This document shows positions 36,485-47,481 of a DNA stretch of 64,000 nucleotides, piece by piece. The notes beneath the pieces are model-generated. The model made no database searches and was not told the origin of the DNA. It saw nothing but the letters and a program-made list of their open reading frames with translations. The position numbers and the translations under genes are program-made. Location of the stretch: contig NZ_FLRH01000004.1 in the NCBI RefSeq assembly GCF_900089585.1, forward strand, positions 117,001-181,000. The letters run 5' to 3'. Within the stretch, counting starts at the first letter, position 1. Every line of letters begins with the position of its first letter. The stretch comes from Micromonospora sediminicola. GTDB taxonomy: Bacteria > Actinomycetota > Actinomycetes > Mycobacteriales > Micromonosporaceae.

Positions 36485-37534
36485 TCAGAAGACGCTCACG
36501 CCGTAGACGCTGAGCGCCTCGGTGACCGGCTGGAAGTAGGTGGTACCACCGGTGCGGCAGTTCCCGCTGCCGCCGGAGGTGAGGCCGAGCGCGGTGCTGC
36601 CCGAGAAGAGGGAGCCGCCGCTGTCGCCGGGCTCGGCGCAGACGTTGGTCCGGATCAGGCCGTAGACCGAACCCTCGGCGTAGTTGACCGTCGCGTTGGT
36701 GGCGTTGACCGAGCCGCTGCGCAGGCCGGTGGTGCTGCCGGAGCGCTGCACGCTCTGGCCCACGTAGGCGTTGCCGGCGCCGGTGATGTCGCGGTAGCTG
36801 CCGTTGTAGAGGTAGACGTTGCCGGCGGCGTTGCCCGAGTTGCTGTGCCGGACGATGCCGTAGTCGTTGCCCGGGAAGCTCGTCCCGGCGCGGGTGCCGA
36901 GCAGGCTGGTCTGCGAGGAGTTGCTGTACCAGCTCGACGAGATGTTGGTGCAGTGGCCCGCGGTGAGGAAGTAGTAGGTCGAGCCGCTGCGGACGTTGAA
37001 CCCGAGCGAGCAGCGGCCCCCACCCCCGGCGTAGATGGCCTGGCCGCCGGAGATCCGGGTGCTGAGCGTGCCGGCCTCGGCCTCGATCCGGACCGCGCCG
37101 CCGGTGCGGGCGGCGGCGGCCTTGACCCGCGCCAGCTTGGCGCCGGTGACGGTGCTGTCGACGGAGACGACGACCTGGTTGGTCGCCGCGTCGGTCCACC
37201 AGGCGGTGCCCGGGATCTTGGCGGAGCGCTCCAGCTCGCTGGTGGCGGCCCTGAGCTGCTTGGCGCCGCGGGTGACCAGCTTCGGGGTGGCGCCGGCGGC
37301 GTGCACCTGGCGGGCGGCGGCGGCGTCGGTCACCGTGACGACCATCTTGCCGCTGGCGTCGCCGTACGCGCCGGCGGCCCGGTCGCCGAGCTTCTCGACG
37401 AGGGTCGCGGCGGCGTCCGGCGAGAGGGGCGAGGGCGCGGCCTGGGCGGGCGCGCCGAGCAGGGAGCCGGTGGCCAGGGTGCCGGCCAGGGCGACGGCGG
37501 CGGCGCGACGGAGCGTGGACCTCGTGGGTCGCAT
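36485..37534 (-). CDS. Secreted streptogrisin-type S1 serine protease (preproenzyme)
   Basis: 349 residues: signal peptide (1-33, RRAAAVALAGTLATGSLLGAPAQA), an alpha-lytic-type propeptide (about 34-165) and a chymotrypsin-fold catalytic domain with His in FLTAGHCTN, Asp in FPGNDYGIV and Ser in EPGDSGGSLFSG. Cysteine pairs CSLG/GHC and NVC/GNC fit the disulphides of streptogrisins A/B. Expected to be exported by Sec and to self-mature by removing the propeptide. A well-formed promoter lies about 95 bp upstream. Confidence 0.95.
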   Translation of the reverse strand: MRPTRSTLRRAAAVALAGTLATGSLLGAPAQAAPSPLSPDAAATLVEKLGDRAAGAYGDASGKMVVTVTDAAAARQVHAAGATPKLVTRGAKQLRAATSELERSAKIPGTAWWTDAATNQVVVSVDSTVTGAKLARVKAAAARTGGAVRIEAEAGTLSTRISGGQAIYAGGGGRCSLGFNVRSGSTYYFLTAGHCTNISSSWYSNSSQTSLLGTRAGTSFPGNDYGIVRHSNSGNAAGNVYLYNGSYRDITGAGNAYVGQSVQRSGSTTGLRSGSVNATNATVNYAEGSVYGLIRTNVCAEPGDSGGSLFSGSTALGLTSGGSGNCRTGGTTYFQPVTEALSVYGVSVF

Positions 37535-37628
37535 GTAACAACCTCCGAATGGGGGTGAACGGGCGCTGTCATGGGGAAGCGCCCGAGGACAACCCGGGCG
37601 ACCTGGGGAAACCGTCCGGGCTGACCAA

Positions 37629-37657
37629 AGTATTCACATATTTAAGATCGTAAGCAA
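37629..37657 (-). promoter_or_regulatory. Promoter of the secreted protease gene
   Basis: On the minus strand TTGCTT (37657-37652) and AATACT (37634-37629) are separated by 17 bp in the only AT-rich stretch of this 211-bp gap. It gives a leader of about 90 nt. The rest of 37535-37745 shows no further clear signal. Confidence 0.6.
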
Positions 37658-37745
37658 GACATGACTTTGCCCGGATTCGCACCGGACCCCGATGTAACGG
37701 CGCGGCAACAACATCGTCATGGAGTGTCAGAGCCGCTCAGGGCGG

Positions 37746-38219
37746 TCAGGCGCGACGGCGCGCCCCCGGGCCGGGGCGGGGCAGTACCTCCCGGGGATCG
37801 GTCACGTCGTGCCCGTCGGCGCACCGCAACGCGACCCGGACCTCGGCGCCGCAGTCGCGGTGCGCCACGGTCAGCGGCGCGCCCTCGGGGTCGGCCAGGT
37901 GGCGGTCACCCCAGCCGAGCACCGCGACCAGCACCGGCCACAGGTCCAGTCCCATCTCGGTGAGCCGGTACTCCTGCCGCGGCCGGCTGCCCGGCTCCCG
38001 GTACGGCTCCCGGCGCAGCACGCCCCGTTCCACCAGCATCGACAGGCGGTTGGTCAGCACCTGACGCGGGATGCCGGTGCGCACCCGCATGTCGTCGAAG
38101 CGGCGCACGCCGCTGAACACCTCGCGGAGCACGACCACGGTCCACCGCTCGCCGAGGATCTCCATGGCGCGCGCGATGGTGCAGTTCTCCACCGACCAGT
38201 CCAGTGCCGCGGGTCTCAT
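37746..38219 (-). CDS. HxlR-family winged-helix regulator
   Basis: 157 residues. The HxlR domain is clear: NCTIARAMEILGERWTVVVL (about 12-31), FSGVRRFDDM, and GIPRQVLTNRLSMLVERGVLRREPY with the recognition helix, then the YRLTEMGLDLWPVL wing. The C-terminal part has two Cys (RDCG, LRCADG). It is divergent from a thioesterase across a 56-bp region with a palindrome, so it probably controls that gene and itself. Confidence 0.9.
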   Translation of the reverse strand: MRPAALDWSVENCTIARAMEILGERWTVVVLREVFSGVRRFDDMRVRTGIPRQVLTNRLSMLVERGVLRREPYREPGSRPRQEYRLTEMGLDLWPVLVAVLGWGDRHLADPEGAPLTVAHRDCGAEVRVALRCADGHDVTDPREVLPRPGPGARRRA

Positions 38220-38233
38220 GTCGACCAGGCTAG

Positions 38234-38248
38234 GTCTGATTGACAGAC
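38234..38248. promoter_or_regulatory. Candidate HxlR operator
   Basis: GTCTG-ATTGA-CAGAC, a perfect 5-bp-arm palindrome in the 56-bp divergent promoter region between the HxlR regulator and the thioesterase. Confidence 0.5.
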
Positions 38249-38275
38249 TCAGCAACGCGCTGCGACGCTGGGTCC

Positions 38276-38785
38276 ATGACACAGACGCAGGAGCGCAGCC
38301 GTACGTTCACCTGGTCCGACCCGGTCGCCGGGGCCGCCCACGTCGGCCGGCGCGGCGGCCTGGAGCTGCTGCGCGCGATGATCGCCGGCGAGCTGGCCGC
38401 GCCGCCGGTCATGCACCTCATCGACATGGCCCGGATGGAGGCCGACGAGGGCCGGGTCGTGGTCGAGCTGCTGCCGCAGGAGTTCCACTACAACCCGCTC
38501 GGCACCGTGCACGGCGGGGTCCTCTCCACGCTGCTGGACACCGCCGCCGGCTGTGCCGTGCACACCACGCTGCCGGCCGGCGTCGGCTACACCTCGCTCG
38601 ACCTCAACGTGAAGTTCCTGCGCCCGGTCACCGTGGACAGCGGCACGCTGCGCTGCGAGGGCACCGTGCTGCAACGCGGTCGCCGCACCGCCCTGGCCGA
38701 GGCCCGCCTGACGGACCCCGCCGACCGCCTCGTCGCCCACGCCACCTCCACCTGCCTCCTCTTCCCCCTCGACCAGCCCGCCTGA
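38276..38785 (+). CDS. PaaI-like hotdog-fold acyl-CoA thioesterase
   Basis: 169 residues with the hotdog signature NPLGTVHGGVLSTLLDTAAG (about 74-93), where the HGG and Asp supply the active site, and SLDLNVKFLRPV. It belongs to the PaaI/YdiI-type thioesterases; the substrate is not evident. Start ATG at 38276 (MTQTQERS); a longer ATG at 38240 overlaps the operator and is less likely. Confidence 0.85.
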   Translation: MTQTQERSRTFTWSDPVAGAAHVGRRGGLELLRAMIAGELAAPPVMHLIDMARMEADEGRVVVELLPQEFHYNPLGTVHGGVLSTLLDTAAGCAVHTTLPAGVGYTSLDLNVKFLRPVTVDSGTLRCEGTVLQRGRRTALAEARLTDPADRLVAHATSTCLLFPLDQPA

Positions 38786-38803
38786 CCCGCCCCGCCCCGC
38801 CCC

Positions 38804-38874
38804 GCGATCTTGCACTTTCGGCCCACGGAACGCCTGATCCACGGCTTTTGCCCGGGCAGCAACTGCAAGATCGC
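38804..38874. repeat. 71-bp intergenic palindromic element, copy 2
   Basis: Outer arms GCGATCTTGC (38804-38813) and GCAAGATCGC (38865-38874) are identical to those at 2581-2651, and total length is also 71 bp. The interior is only partly conserved. It lies between the convergent thioesterase and desaturase genes. Confidence 0.8.
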
Positions 38875-38895
38875 CGAGGGGTGAGGGTGAGGGAT

Positions 38896-38940
38896 GGGTG
38901 GGGTGGGGTGGGGTGGGGTGGGGTGGGGTGGGGTGGGGTG
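38896..38940. repeat. (GGGTG)9 pentanucleotide microsatellite
   Basis: Nine uninterrupted GGGTG units directly after the desaturase stop (in its transcription direction). The G-runs could form a G-quadruplex on the plus strand, and slippage is expected to vary copy number. Confidence 0.95.
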
Positions 38941-38941
38941 G

Positions 38942-39877
38942 TCAGCGGGGGGTGGTGAGGCGGGAGGCGCGGGCGGCGCGGCGCTCCTCGAAGCGGGACG
39001 CCTGGGTCTCCAGGGTGTCCAGGTGGGCGGCGATCTGGTCGCGGGCGGTCTCGCCGTCGGCGTCCAGGCCGGTGACGTCGAACAGGTTCCACTGGCGCAG
39101 CACCGGCACCACCACCTCGTCCCGGTGCTGCCGCAGGTCGTAGATGCCGGCCAGCGCGATCGCCACCGACTTGCGGGCGAAGCCGTCGATGCCGACCCCG
39201 GGCATCTGGAAGTCGGCCAGCACGTCGGCCACCGCCCGCATGGCCTGGCTCGGCGCCAGCTCGAACGCGGCGCCGAGCAGATTGCGGTAGAAGACCATGT
39301 GCAGGTTCTCGTCCGCCGCCACCCGGGCCAGCAGCGCCTCGCAGGCGGGGTCGCCGGTGGCCCGGCCGGTGTTGCGGTGCGAGATGCGGGTGGCGAGTTC
39401 CTGGAACGACACGTATGCCAGCGAGTGCAGCACCTCGTCGTCGTGGGTGTTGCGGTAGCCGGCGGACATGTGCACCATCCGCGCCCGCTCCAGCGCCACC
39501 GGGTCCACCGCCCGGGTCACCGTGAGGTAGTCCCGGATGGCGGTGCCGTGCCGCCCCTCCTCGGCGGTCCACCGGTGCACCCAGGTGCCCCACGCGCCGT
39601 CGCGCCCGAAGAGCGTGGCGATCTCGTGGTGGTAGGAGGGCAGGTTGTCCTCGGTGAGCAGGTTGACGATCAGCGCGGTGCGGGCCACCTCGGACATCGT
39701 CGAGTCGGCCTCCGACCAGGGCTCCCCGCCGAGCGGGCCGTCGAAGGTGCGCCCGTCGCTCCACGGCACGTACTCGTGCGGGAACCATTCCTTGGCCAGC
39801 GACAGGTGGCGGTCGAGGTTCTTCTCGACCACCGGCTCCAGTTCGGTGAGCAGGGCGGTCTGGCTGAGCACGGACAC
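38942..39877 (-). CDS. Acyl-[acyl-carrier-protein] desaturase (soluble di-iron)
   Basis: Introduces a double bond into ACP-bound fatty acids using O2 and reduced ferredoxin. 311 residues, ferritin-like four-helix fold, with iron-ligand motifs AEEGRHG in the first half and ADENLHMVFY in the second, typical of plant/mycobacterial DesA-type enzymes. The GTG at 39877 follows GGGAGAAC. A perfect 29-bp palindrome lies immediately upstream, so dedicated regulation of membrane fluidity is likely (inference). Ends next to a pentanucleotide repeat. Confidence 0.9.
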   Translation of the reverse strand: MSVLSQTALLTELEPVVEKNLDRHLSLAKEWFPHEYVPWSDGRTFDGPLGGEPWSEADSTMSEVARTALIVNLLTEDNLPSYHHEIATLFGRDGAWGTWVHRWTAEEGRHGTAIRDYLTVTRAVDPVALERARMVHMSAGYRNTHDDEVLHSLAYVSFQELATRISHRNTGRATGDPACEALLARVAADENLHMVFYRNLLGAAFELAPSQAMRAVADVLADFQMPGVGIDGFARKSVAIALAGIYDLRQHRDEVVVPVLRQWNLFDVTGLDADGETARDQIAAHLDTLETQASRFEERRAARASRLTTPR

Positions 39878-39887
39878 GACGTTCTCC

Positions 39888-39916
39888 CTACGGTGGCGTA
39901 ACTTACGCCACCGTAG
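39888..39916 (-). promoter_or_regulatory. Perfect 29-bp palindrome, probable desaturase operator
   Basis: CTACGGTGGCGTAA (39888-39901), one base, then TTACGCCACCGTAG (39903-39916): 14-bp perfect arms. It lies 10 bp upstream of the desaturase start and 12 bp downstream of hisS. The one-base spacer argues against an RNA hairpin terminator and for a dimeric DNA-binding protein such as a TetR-family regulator of lipid genes. Confidence 0.7.
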
Positions 39917-39928
39917 GTCCAAACGTCC

Positions 39929-41269
39929 TCAGGCGCCAGTGCCGGCCGGACCGACCAGCGGTTTGAGGTCCGCCCGGGGCGGCGTCCACTCGCCCGCCGC
40001 CGCGGCCACCTGCTCGCCGGAACGGATGTCCTTCACCTCGTCGCCGTCCGCGCCGGGGAACCAGACGTACGGGATGCCCCGCCGCTCGGCGTACCGGATC
40101 TGCTTGCCGAACTTCGCCGCGGACGGCGACACCTCGGTGGGCACGCCCCGGGACCGCAGCGCCGCCGCGACCGCGTCGCTGGCCGCCCGATCCTCCTCGG
40201 CGGTGACCGCGACCAGCACGCACGTCGGCACCGAGCGGGACACCGACAGCGCCTCGGCGCCGAAGAGCAGGCCGAGCATCCGGGTCACCCCGATCGAGAT
40301 GCCCACCCCGGGGAACCGCACACTGCCCGCACTGGCCAGGTTGTCGTAGCGGCCGCCGGAGCAGATCGAGCCGAACCGCTCGTAGCCGATCATCTGCGTC
40401 TCGTAGACCGTGCCGGTGTAGTAGTCCAGGCCCCGGGCGATGCGCAGGTCGGCGACGCAGAGGCCGGGCGCGTGCGCGGCGGCGGTCTCCACCACCGCGG
40501 TCAACTCCGCGATGCCCTCGTCGAGCAGGGGATCGCTCACCCCGAGGGCGCGGACCGCGTCGGCGAACGAGGCGTCCGGCGCGGAGATCTCGGCGAGCGC
40601 GAGGCACGCCTTGGCCTGGGCCTCGCTCGCCCCGGCGGTCTCGGCCAGCAGATCGGCCACCTTCGCCGGGCCGAGCTTGTCGAGCTTGTCCACGGCGCGC
40701 AGCGTCGCCTCCGGGTCGGTCAGCCCGATGCCCCGGTAGAAGCCCTCGCAGATCTTGCGGTTGTTGACCTGGATCCGCACCGGCGGGATGGGCAGCGACC
40801 GCAGCGCGTCACCGATCACCAGTGGCATCTCGGCCTCGTAGTGCGCCGGCAGTGTGTCCCGGTCGACGATGTCGATGTCGGCCTGGAGGAACTCCCGGTA
40901 GCGGCCCTCCTGCGGCCGCTCCCCCCGCCACACCTTCTGGATCTGGTAGCGCCGGAACGGGAACTGCAGCTTGCCGGCGTTCTCCAGCACGTAGCGGGCG
41001 AACGGCACGGTCAGGTCGAAGTGCAGGCCGAGCGCGTCGTCGCCGGCCGGCCCGTCGGCGTCGGCCTGCAACCGGCGCAGCAGGTAGACCTCCTTGGAGG
41101 TCTCCCCCTTGCGCAGGAGCTGGTCGAGTGGCTCCACCGAGCGGGTCTCCAGCGGCGCGAAGCCGTACAGCTCGAACGTGGCGCGGATCCGGTCGAGCAC
41201 GAACTGCTCGATCATCCGCTGGGCCGGCGTCCACTCGGGGAAGCCGGAGATGGGCGTGGGCTTGCTCAT
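39929..41269 (-). CDS. hisS: Histidyl-tRNA synthetase
   Basis: 446 residues, class IIa. Motifs: FDLTVPFARYV, RYQIQKVWRGERPQEGRYREFLQADID (motif 2, here in two parts), the histidine-specific IARGLDYYTGTVYE and SGGRYDNL, and an anticodon domain after about residue 340. AAGGAG precedes the ATG at 41269. Confidence 0.96.
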   Translation of the reverse strand: MSKPTPISGFPEWTPAQRMIEQFVLDRIRATFELYGFAPLETRSVEPLDQLLRKGETSKEVYLLRRLQADADGPAGDDALGLHFDLTVPFARYVLENAGKLQFPFRRYQIQKVWRGERPQEGRYREFLQADIDIVDRDTLPAHYEAEMPLVIGDALRSLPIPPVRIQVNNRKICEGFYRGIGLTDPEATLRAVDKLDKLGPAKVADLLAETAGASEAQAKACLALAEISAPDASFADAVRALGVSDPLLDEGIAELTAVVETAAAHAPGLCVADLRIARGLDYYTGTVYETQMIGYERFGSICSGGRYDNLASAGSVRFPGVGISIGVTRMLGLLFGAEALSVSRSVPTCVLVAVTAEEDRAASDAVAAALRSRGVPTEVSPSAAKFGKQIRYAERRGIPYVWFPGADGDEVKDIRSGEQVAAAAGEWTPPRADLKPLVGPAGTGA

Positions 41270-41309
41270 GACGTACTCCTTGGAAACCCGCGCGGGGCGC
41301 GGGTGCGGT

Positions 41310-42023
41310 CTAGAGGCCTCGGGTGGGCGCGGCCGGGCGCGCGGACCCCGCCACCTCGACGAGGTAGGGGTTGGTCGCGCGCTCGCGGCCGATGGTGGTC
41401 GCGGGACCGTGGCCGGGCAGGACGACGGTGTCGTCGGCCAGCGGGAGGACCTTCTCCCGGAGGCTGGCCAGCATGCGGGGCATGCTGCCGCCCGGCAGGT
41501 CGGTGCGCCCGATCGAGCCGGCGAAGAGCACGTCACCGGAGAGGCAGATCTCGTCGGCCTCCCAGGGCGAGCCGGCGCCGGGCATCCGGAACAGCACCGA
41601 CCCGCCGGTATGGCCGGGGGCGTGGTCGACGGTGATCTCCAACCCGGCCAGCGACAGGGTCGCGCCGTCGGTCAGCTCGGCCACGTCGTCGGGCTCGGCG
41701 TAGGGCAGGCGACCGCCGAAGAGCGCGGTGAGGTCCATCGAGAGCGCCTTGGACGGGTCGGCCAGCAGCTCCCGGTCCTCCGGGTGGACGTAGGCGGCGA
41801 TGCCGCGCGCCCCGCAGACCGGCGCGACCGAGAAGGTGTGGTCCAGGTGCCCGTGGGTGAGCAGCACGGCGGCCGGGTGCAGGCGGTGCTCGGCGAGCAC
41901 CTCGTCGAGCCGGTCGAGCACCCCGATGCCGGGATCGACCACCACGCACTGCTCCCCCGGAGCGGTCGCCACCACATAGCAGTTGGTGCCGAAGGCGTCC
42001 GCGGGAAAGCCGGCCACGAGCAC
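41310..42023 (-). CDS. Metallo-beta-lactamase-fold hydrolase (glyoxalase II-like)
   Basis: 237 residues with the metal-binding motif THGHLDH near residues 56-62, the second-half ligands HAPGHTGGS, LSGDVLF and LPGHGPATT. This is the conserved actinobacterial hydrolase next to hisS, often annotated as hydroxyacylglutathione hydrolase; since actinobacteria use mycothiol, that substrate is doubtful. GTG start at 42023. The 257-bp gap to the first cyclophilin gene shows no strong motif. Confidence 0.9.
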   Translation of the reverse strand: MLVAGFPADAFGTNCYVVATAPGEQCVVVDPGIGVLDRLDEVLAEHRLHPAAVLLTHGHLDHTFSVAPVCGARGIAAYVHPEDRELLADPSKALSMDLTALFGGRLPYAEPDDVAELTDGATLSLAGLEITVDHAPGHTGGSVLFRMPGAGSPWEADEICLSGDVLFAGSIGRTDLPGGSMPRMLASLREKVLPLADDTVVLPGHGPATTIGRERATNPYLVEVAGSARPAAPTRGL

Positions 42024-42280
42024 GTCCGTCCCCTTTCCGTCCGGTCGTCGTCCTCGCCCAGCAGCCTAGTCGCACCGGCGAGCGGGTTTCGCCCGCCACC
42101 GGACCCGCCTGCCCCAACAGTCCCAGTGACACCTTCCGATAAACGCAGGCGGGACCTCGTACACCACATTCACAGTCGGTACCCGTACACTCTGGCGGGC
42201 GTGTGGCGTGGCGCACCCCGACCGGGACGGCGGGCGGCGTCGGCGACGCCGGCAGATCAGGCAGAGGAAGGGGAGCACCG

Positions 42281-43150
42281 GTGGCTTCCAGTAGGGACCG
42301 GCAGCGCAAACTGGCGCGGGCCAAGCTCGACCGGCAGCTCGCCCGGCGGGCCGCGGTCGCGAAGCGCCGCCGGCAGATCCAGGCCGGCGTCGGCGCCGCG
42401 GTGGTGCTCGCGCTGATCGTGGCCGGCTCGGCCTGGGCGCTCGGCGCGTTCGACTCCGATCCGGAGAAGCCGACCGCCGAGGACGTCTGCCTCTGGACCC
42501 CGCAGGACGGCGCGGCGAACACCAACCTCAAGGACGTCGGCACGCCCGCCACCAAGGACCTGCCCACCGAGGGCACGCGGTCGATGACGATCACCACCAA
42601 CCAGGGTGGGCCGATCACCGTCGGCCTGGACCTGGCCGACGCCCCGTGCGGCGCGGCGAGCCTCGCCCACCTGGCCAGCCGGTCGTTCTACAACGGCACC
42701 AACTGCCACGAGATCACCACCGAGGGCGCGCTGCGCTGCGGCGACCCGAGCGGCACCGGGATCGGCGGCCCGACCTACTCGTTCTACAACGAGAACGTCC
42801 CCTCCGCGCCGGAGCCCAGCCCGTCGGCCTCGCCGGCGCCGGGGCAGCCGCCCGCGTACCCGAAGGGCACGGTCGCCATGATCGGCAACCCGCCCGGCAC
42901 CAACGGCAGCCAGTTCCTGATCTTCTTCAAGGACTTCAACCCGGCCAAGCCGGACTACAGCGTGGTCGGCAGGGTCACCGGCGGCCTCGACGTGGTGGAG
43001 AAGATCGGCGCGCTCCCGACCGTGGACAATGGCAGCGGCGCGAAGGTCAAGCCGAAGACGGACGTGGTGATCCAGAGCCTCACCGTCGGCGACCCGAACG
43101 CCGCGCCGGCCGCGTCCAGCGCGCCGGCGAGCAGCCCCAGCGCCGGTTGA
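42281..43150 (+). CDS. Membrane-anchored cyclophilin-type peptidyl-prolyl isomerase, active site altered
   Basis: 289 residues: basic N-terminus, one transmembrane helix (about 37-56) and an extracytoplasmic cyclophilin domain (GNPPGTNGSQFLIFF, YSVVGRVTGGLDVV) with a Pro/Ser-rich insert and tail. At the catalytic Arg position, where the neighbour reads CHRLV, this protein reads CHEIT, replacing Arg by Glu. It may be a weak isomerase or a chaperone. GTG start follows GGGGAG. Tandem with the next gene. Confidence 0.88.
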   Translation: MASSRDRQRKLARAKLDRQLARRAAVAKRRRQIQAGVGAAVVLALIVAGSAWALGAFDSDPEKPTAEDVCLWTPQDGAANTNLKDVGTPATKDLPTEGTRSMTITTNQGGPITVGLDLADAPCGAASLAHLASRSFYNGTNCHEITTEGALRCGDPSGTGIGGPTYSFYNENVPSAPEPSPSASPAPGQPPAYPKGTVAMIGNPPGTNGSQFLIFFKDFNPAKPDYSVVGRVTGGLDVVEKIGALPTVDNGSGAKVKPKTDVVIQSLTVGDPNAAPAASSAPASSPSAG

Positions 43151-43223
43151 GCCGACGCTGACCCACCCATGACTCGACGGCGCGCGGCGCCGTCCCCCGA
43201 TACCCAGCAGGTGAGGAGAGACC

Positions 43224-44060
43224 GTGACGTCCACGAGAGACCGCCAGCGCGCGGCGGCGCGGGCCCGGCTCGAACGGGAGATGGCCGAGCGGGCCGGTAA
43301 GGCCCGCAAGCGCCGGCAGACGCAGGCGATCGTCGGCGCCGCGGCCGTGCTGGTGCTCGTCGTGGCCGGCACCGTCTGGCTCGCCACCTCGCTCGGCGAC
43401 GATGACGACGACAAGCAGGGCGGCACCGCCGCCGGCTTCGTCCAGTGCGCCTACACCGAGGTGCCGAAGGAGGGCCGGCCGGCGCAGATCAAGGACGTCG
43501 GGCTGCCGCCGGCGGAGCAGGCGGCCAAGGGCAGCCAGACGATGACGATCGACACGAACCTGGGCCCGATCACCGCCAAGCTGGACCGCGCCAAGGTGCC
43601 CTGCACCGCGGGCAGCTTCACCCACCTGGCCAGCAAGGGCTTCTTCGACAACACCAAGTGCCACCGCCTGGTGACCCAGGGCATCCAGGTGCTCCAGTGC
43701 GGCGACCCGAGCGCGACGGGCAAGGGCTGGCGGGACACCGACGGCACCGGCGGGCCGGGCTACAACCTGGCCGAGGAGAACCTCCCCACCGACAAGCGCC
43801 CGCCGTACCCGCAGGGCGTGATCGCGATGGCCAACTCCGGCCAGCCGGGCAGCACCGGCAGCCAGTTCTTCATCGTGTACGGCGACTCGCAGCTCGACCC
43901 GAACTACACGGTGCTGGGCACGATCACCGGCGGGATGGACGTGGTGAAGCAGGTCGCGGCGGCCGGCGACGACGGCGCGTTCGCCCAGCAGGCCGGCGGC
44001 GGTCACCCGAAGAAGGAGCTCGTGATGACGAAGGTGAGCCTGAGCCCGATCCAGGGCTGA
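43224..44060 (+). CDS. Membrane-anchored cyclophilin-type peptidyl-prolyl isomerase
   Basis: 278 residues with the same layout as its upstream paralogue: basic N-terminus, transmembrane helix (about 36-55), acidic linker (DDDDDK) and cyclophilin domain. The catalytic region KCHRLVTQGIQVLQCGDP keeps the Arg, followed by QPGSTGSQFFIVYGDS and YTVLGTITGGMDVV. Likely acts on exported proteins at the outer membrane face. The conserved neighbourhood next to relA and the MBL hydrolase is typical of actinobacteria. Confidence 0.92.
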   Translation: MTSTRDRQRAAARARLEREMAERAGKARKRRQTQAIVGAAAVLVLVVAGTVWLATSLGDDDDDKQGGTAAGFVQCAYTEVPKEGRPAQIKDVGLPPAEQAAKGSQTMTIDTNLGPITAKLDRAKVPCTAGSFTHLASKGFFDNTKCHRLVTQGIQVLQCGDPSATGKGWRDTDGTGGPGYNLAEENLPTDKRPPYPQGVIAMANSGQPGSTGSQFFIVYGDSQLDPNYTVLGTITGGMDVVKQVAAAGDDGAFAQQAGGGHPKKELVMTKVSLSPIQG

Positions 44061-44077
44061 GCACCCGCGCGACGACG

Positions 44078-44113
44078 AAGCGCCCGCCGGCTGGGATCAG
44101 CCGGCGGGCGCTT
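44078..44113. terminator. Bidirectional terminator, cyclophilin / relA
   Basis: Perfect 16-bp arms AAGCGCCCGCCGGCTG / CAGCCGGCGGGCGCTT with a GGAT loop in the convergent gap. Confidence 0.9.
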
Positions 44114-44133
44114 CCGCGTGCGGGGTGGGCGGC

Positions 44134-46596
<2,463 letters not shown>

Positions 46597-46824
46597 CGGC
46601 CTCCTCACCGCTCGCCGGGGATGCGTCGGCCGTGCGGCCGACGTCTGGTTCAACCGACCCGGGGGTCGGTGTTGTTCCGCGCCGGTCACCGGGGCCGGGC
46701 CCCGGCGGCTCGCCGCCCCGGACGGTCGCCCGCCCGGTCAGGCAAAGGGCAATGCTACCCGTACGCAGGGTACGCCGCCGCTCCGCCGGACGGTCCGAGC
46801 CGGTCGCGCCGACCGGCCGGCGGG

Positions 46825-47403
46825 TCAAACGGTCAACAGGGCATGGACCGGACGCGGGGCGAGCCGTTCGCGGCCCTTGAGGAAGCCCAGCTCCAGCAGG
46901 ACGGTGAAACCGGAGACCGTGCCGCCGGCCCGCTCGACCAGGTCGAGGGTGGCCTCGGCGGTGCCGCCGGTGGCCAGCACGTCGTCGAGCACCAGCACCC
47001 GGTGCCCGGCGGTGAACGCGTCCTGGTGCACCTCCAGCGTCGCCTCGCCGTACTCCAGCGCGTAGGAGGCGGAGTGGGTCGCGCGGGGCAGCTTGCCGGC
47101 CTTGCGCACCGGCACCACACCGACCCCGGTGGCGTACGCGACGGCCGCCGCCAGCACGAACCCGCGCGCCTCGATCCCGGCGACGGTGTCGAACGAGTCC
47201 GGCCCGTGGTAGGCGATGATCCCGTCGATCACCTCGCGGAACGCGACGCCGTCGGCGAAGAGCGGCATCAGGTCCTTGAACATGACCCCCGGCTTGGGGA
47301 AGTCCGGCACGTCGAGCAGCCGGCTCGCGACCAGCTGGGCGACCTCCGGGCCGCTGTCTCCCCGTACGCCGGCGGTGTGGGTCTCCGTCACGGTGCGTCC
47401 CAT
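46825..47403 (-). CDS. apt: Adenine phosphoribosyltransferase
   Basis: Salvages adenine to AMP with PRPP. 192 residues: DFPKPGVMFKDLMPLF near the N-terminus, the purine site GIEARGFVLAAAVAY, and PRPP loop VLVLDDVLATGGTAEAT. ATG at 47403 has a close GAGAGG; a GTG five codons in is an alternative. Conserved position between relA and secF. Confidence 0.95.
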   Translation of the reverse strand: MGRTVTETHTAGVRGDSGPEVAQLVASRLLDVPDFPKPGVMFKDLMPLFADGVAFREVIDGIIAYHGPDSFDTVAGIEARGFVLAAAVAYATGVGVVPVRKAGKLPRATHSASYALEYGEATLEVHQDAFTAGHRVLVLDDVLATGGTAEATLDLVERAGGTVSGFTVLLELGFLKGRERLAPRPVHALLTV

Positions 47404-47419
47404 GTCCTCTCGAAACGAC

Positions 47420-47463
47420 GACGGCGTCCGTCATGCCGTGACACCAGCATGACGGACGCCGTC
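47420..47463 (-). terminator. Terminator after secF
   Basis: Perfect 16-bp arms GACGGCGTCCGTCATG / CATGACGGACGCCGTC with a 12-nt loop, between the secF stop and the apt start on the same strand, ending the yajC-secD-secF unit. Confidence 0.8.
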
Positions 47464-47481
47464 CGGTCGATTCCGTCCGGG

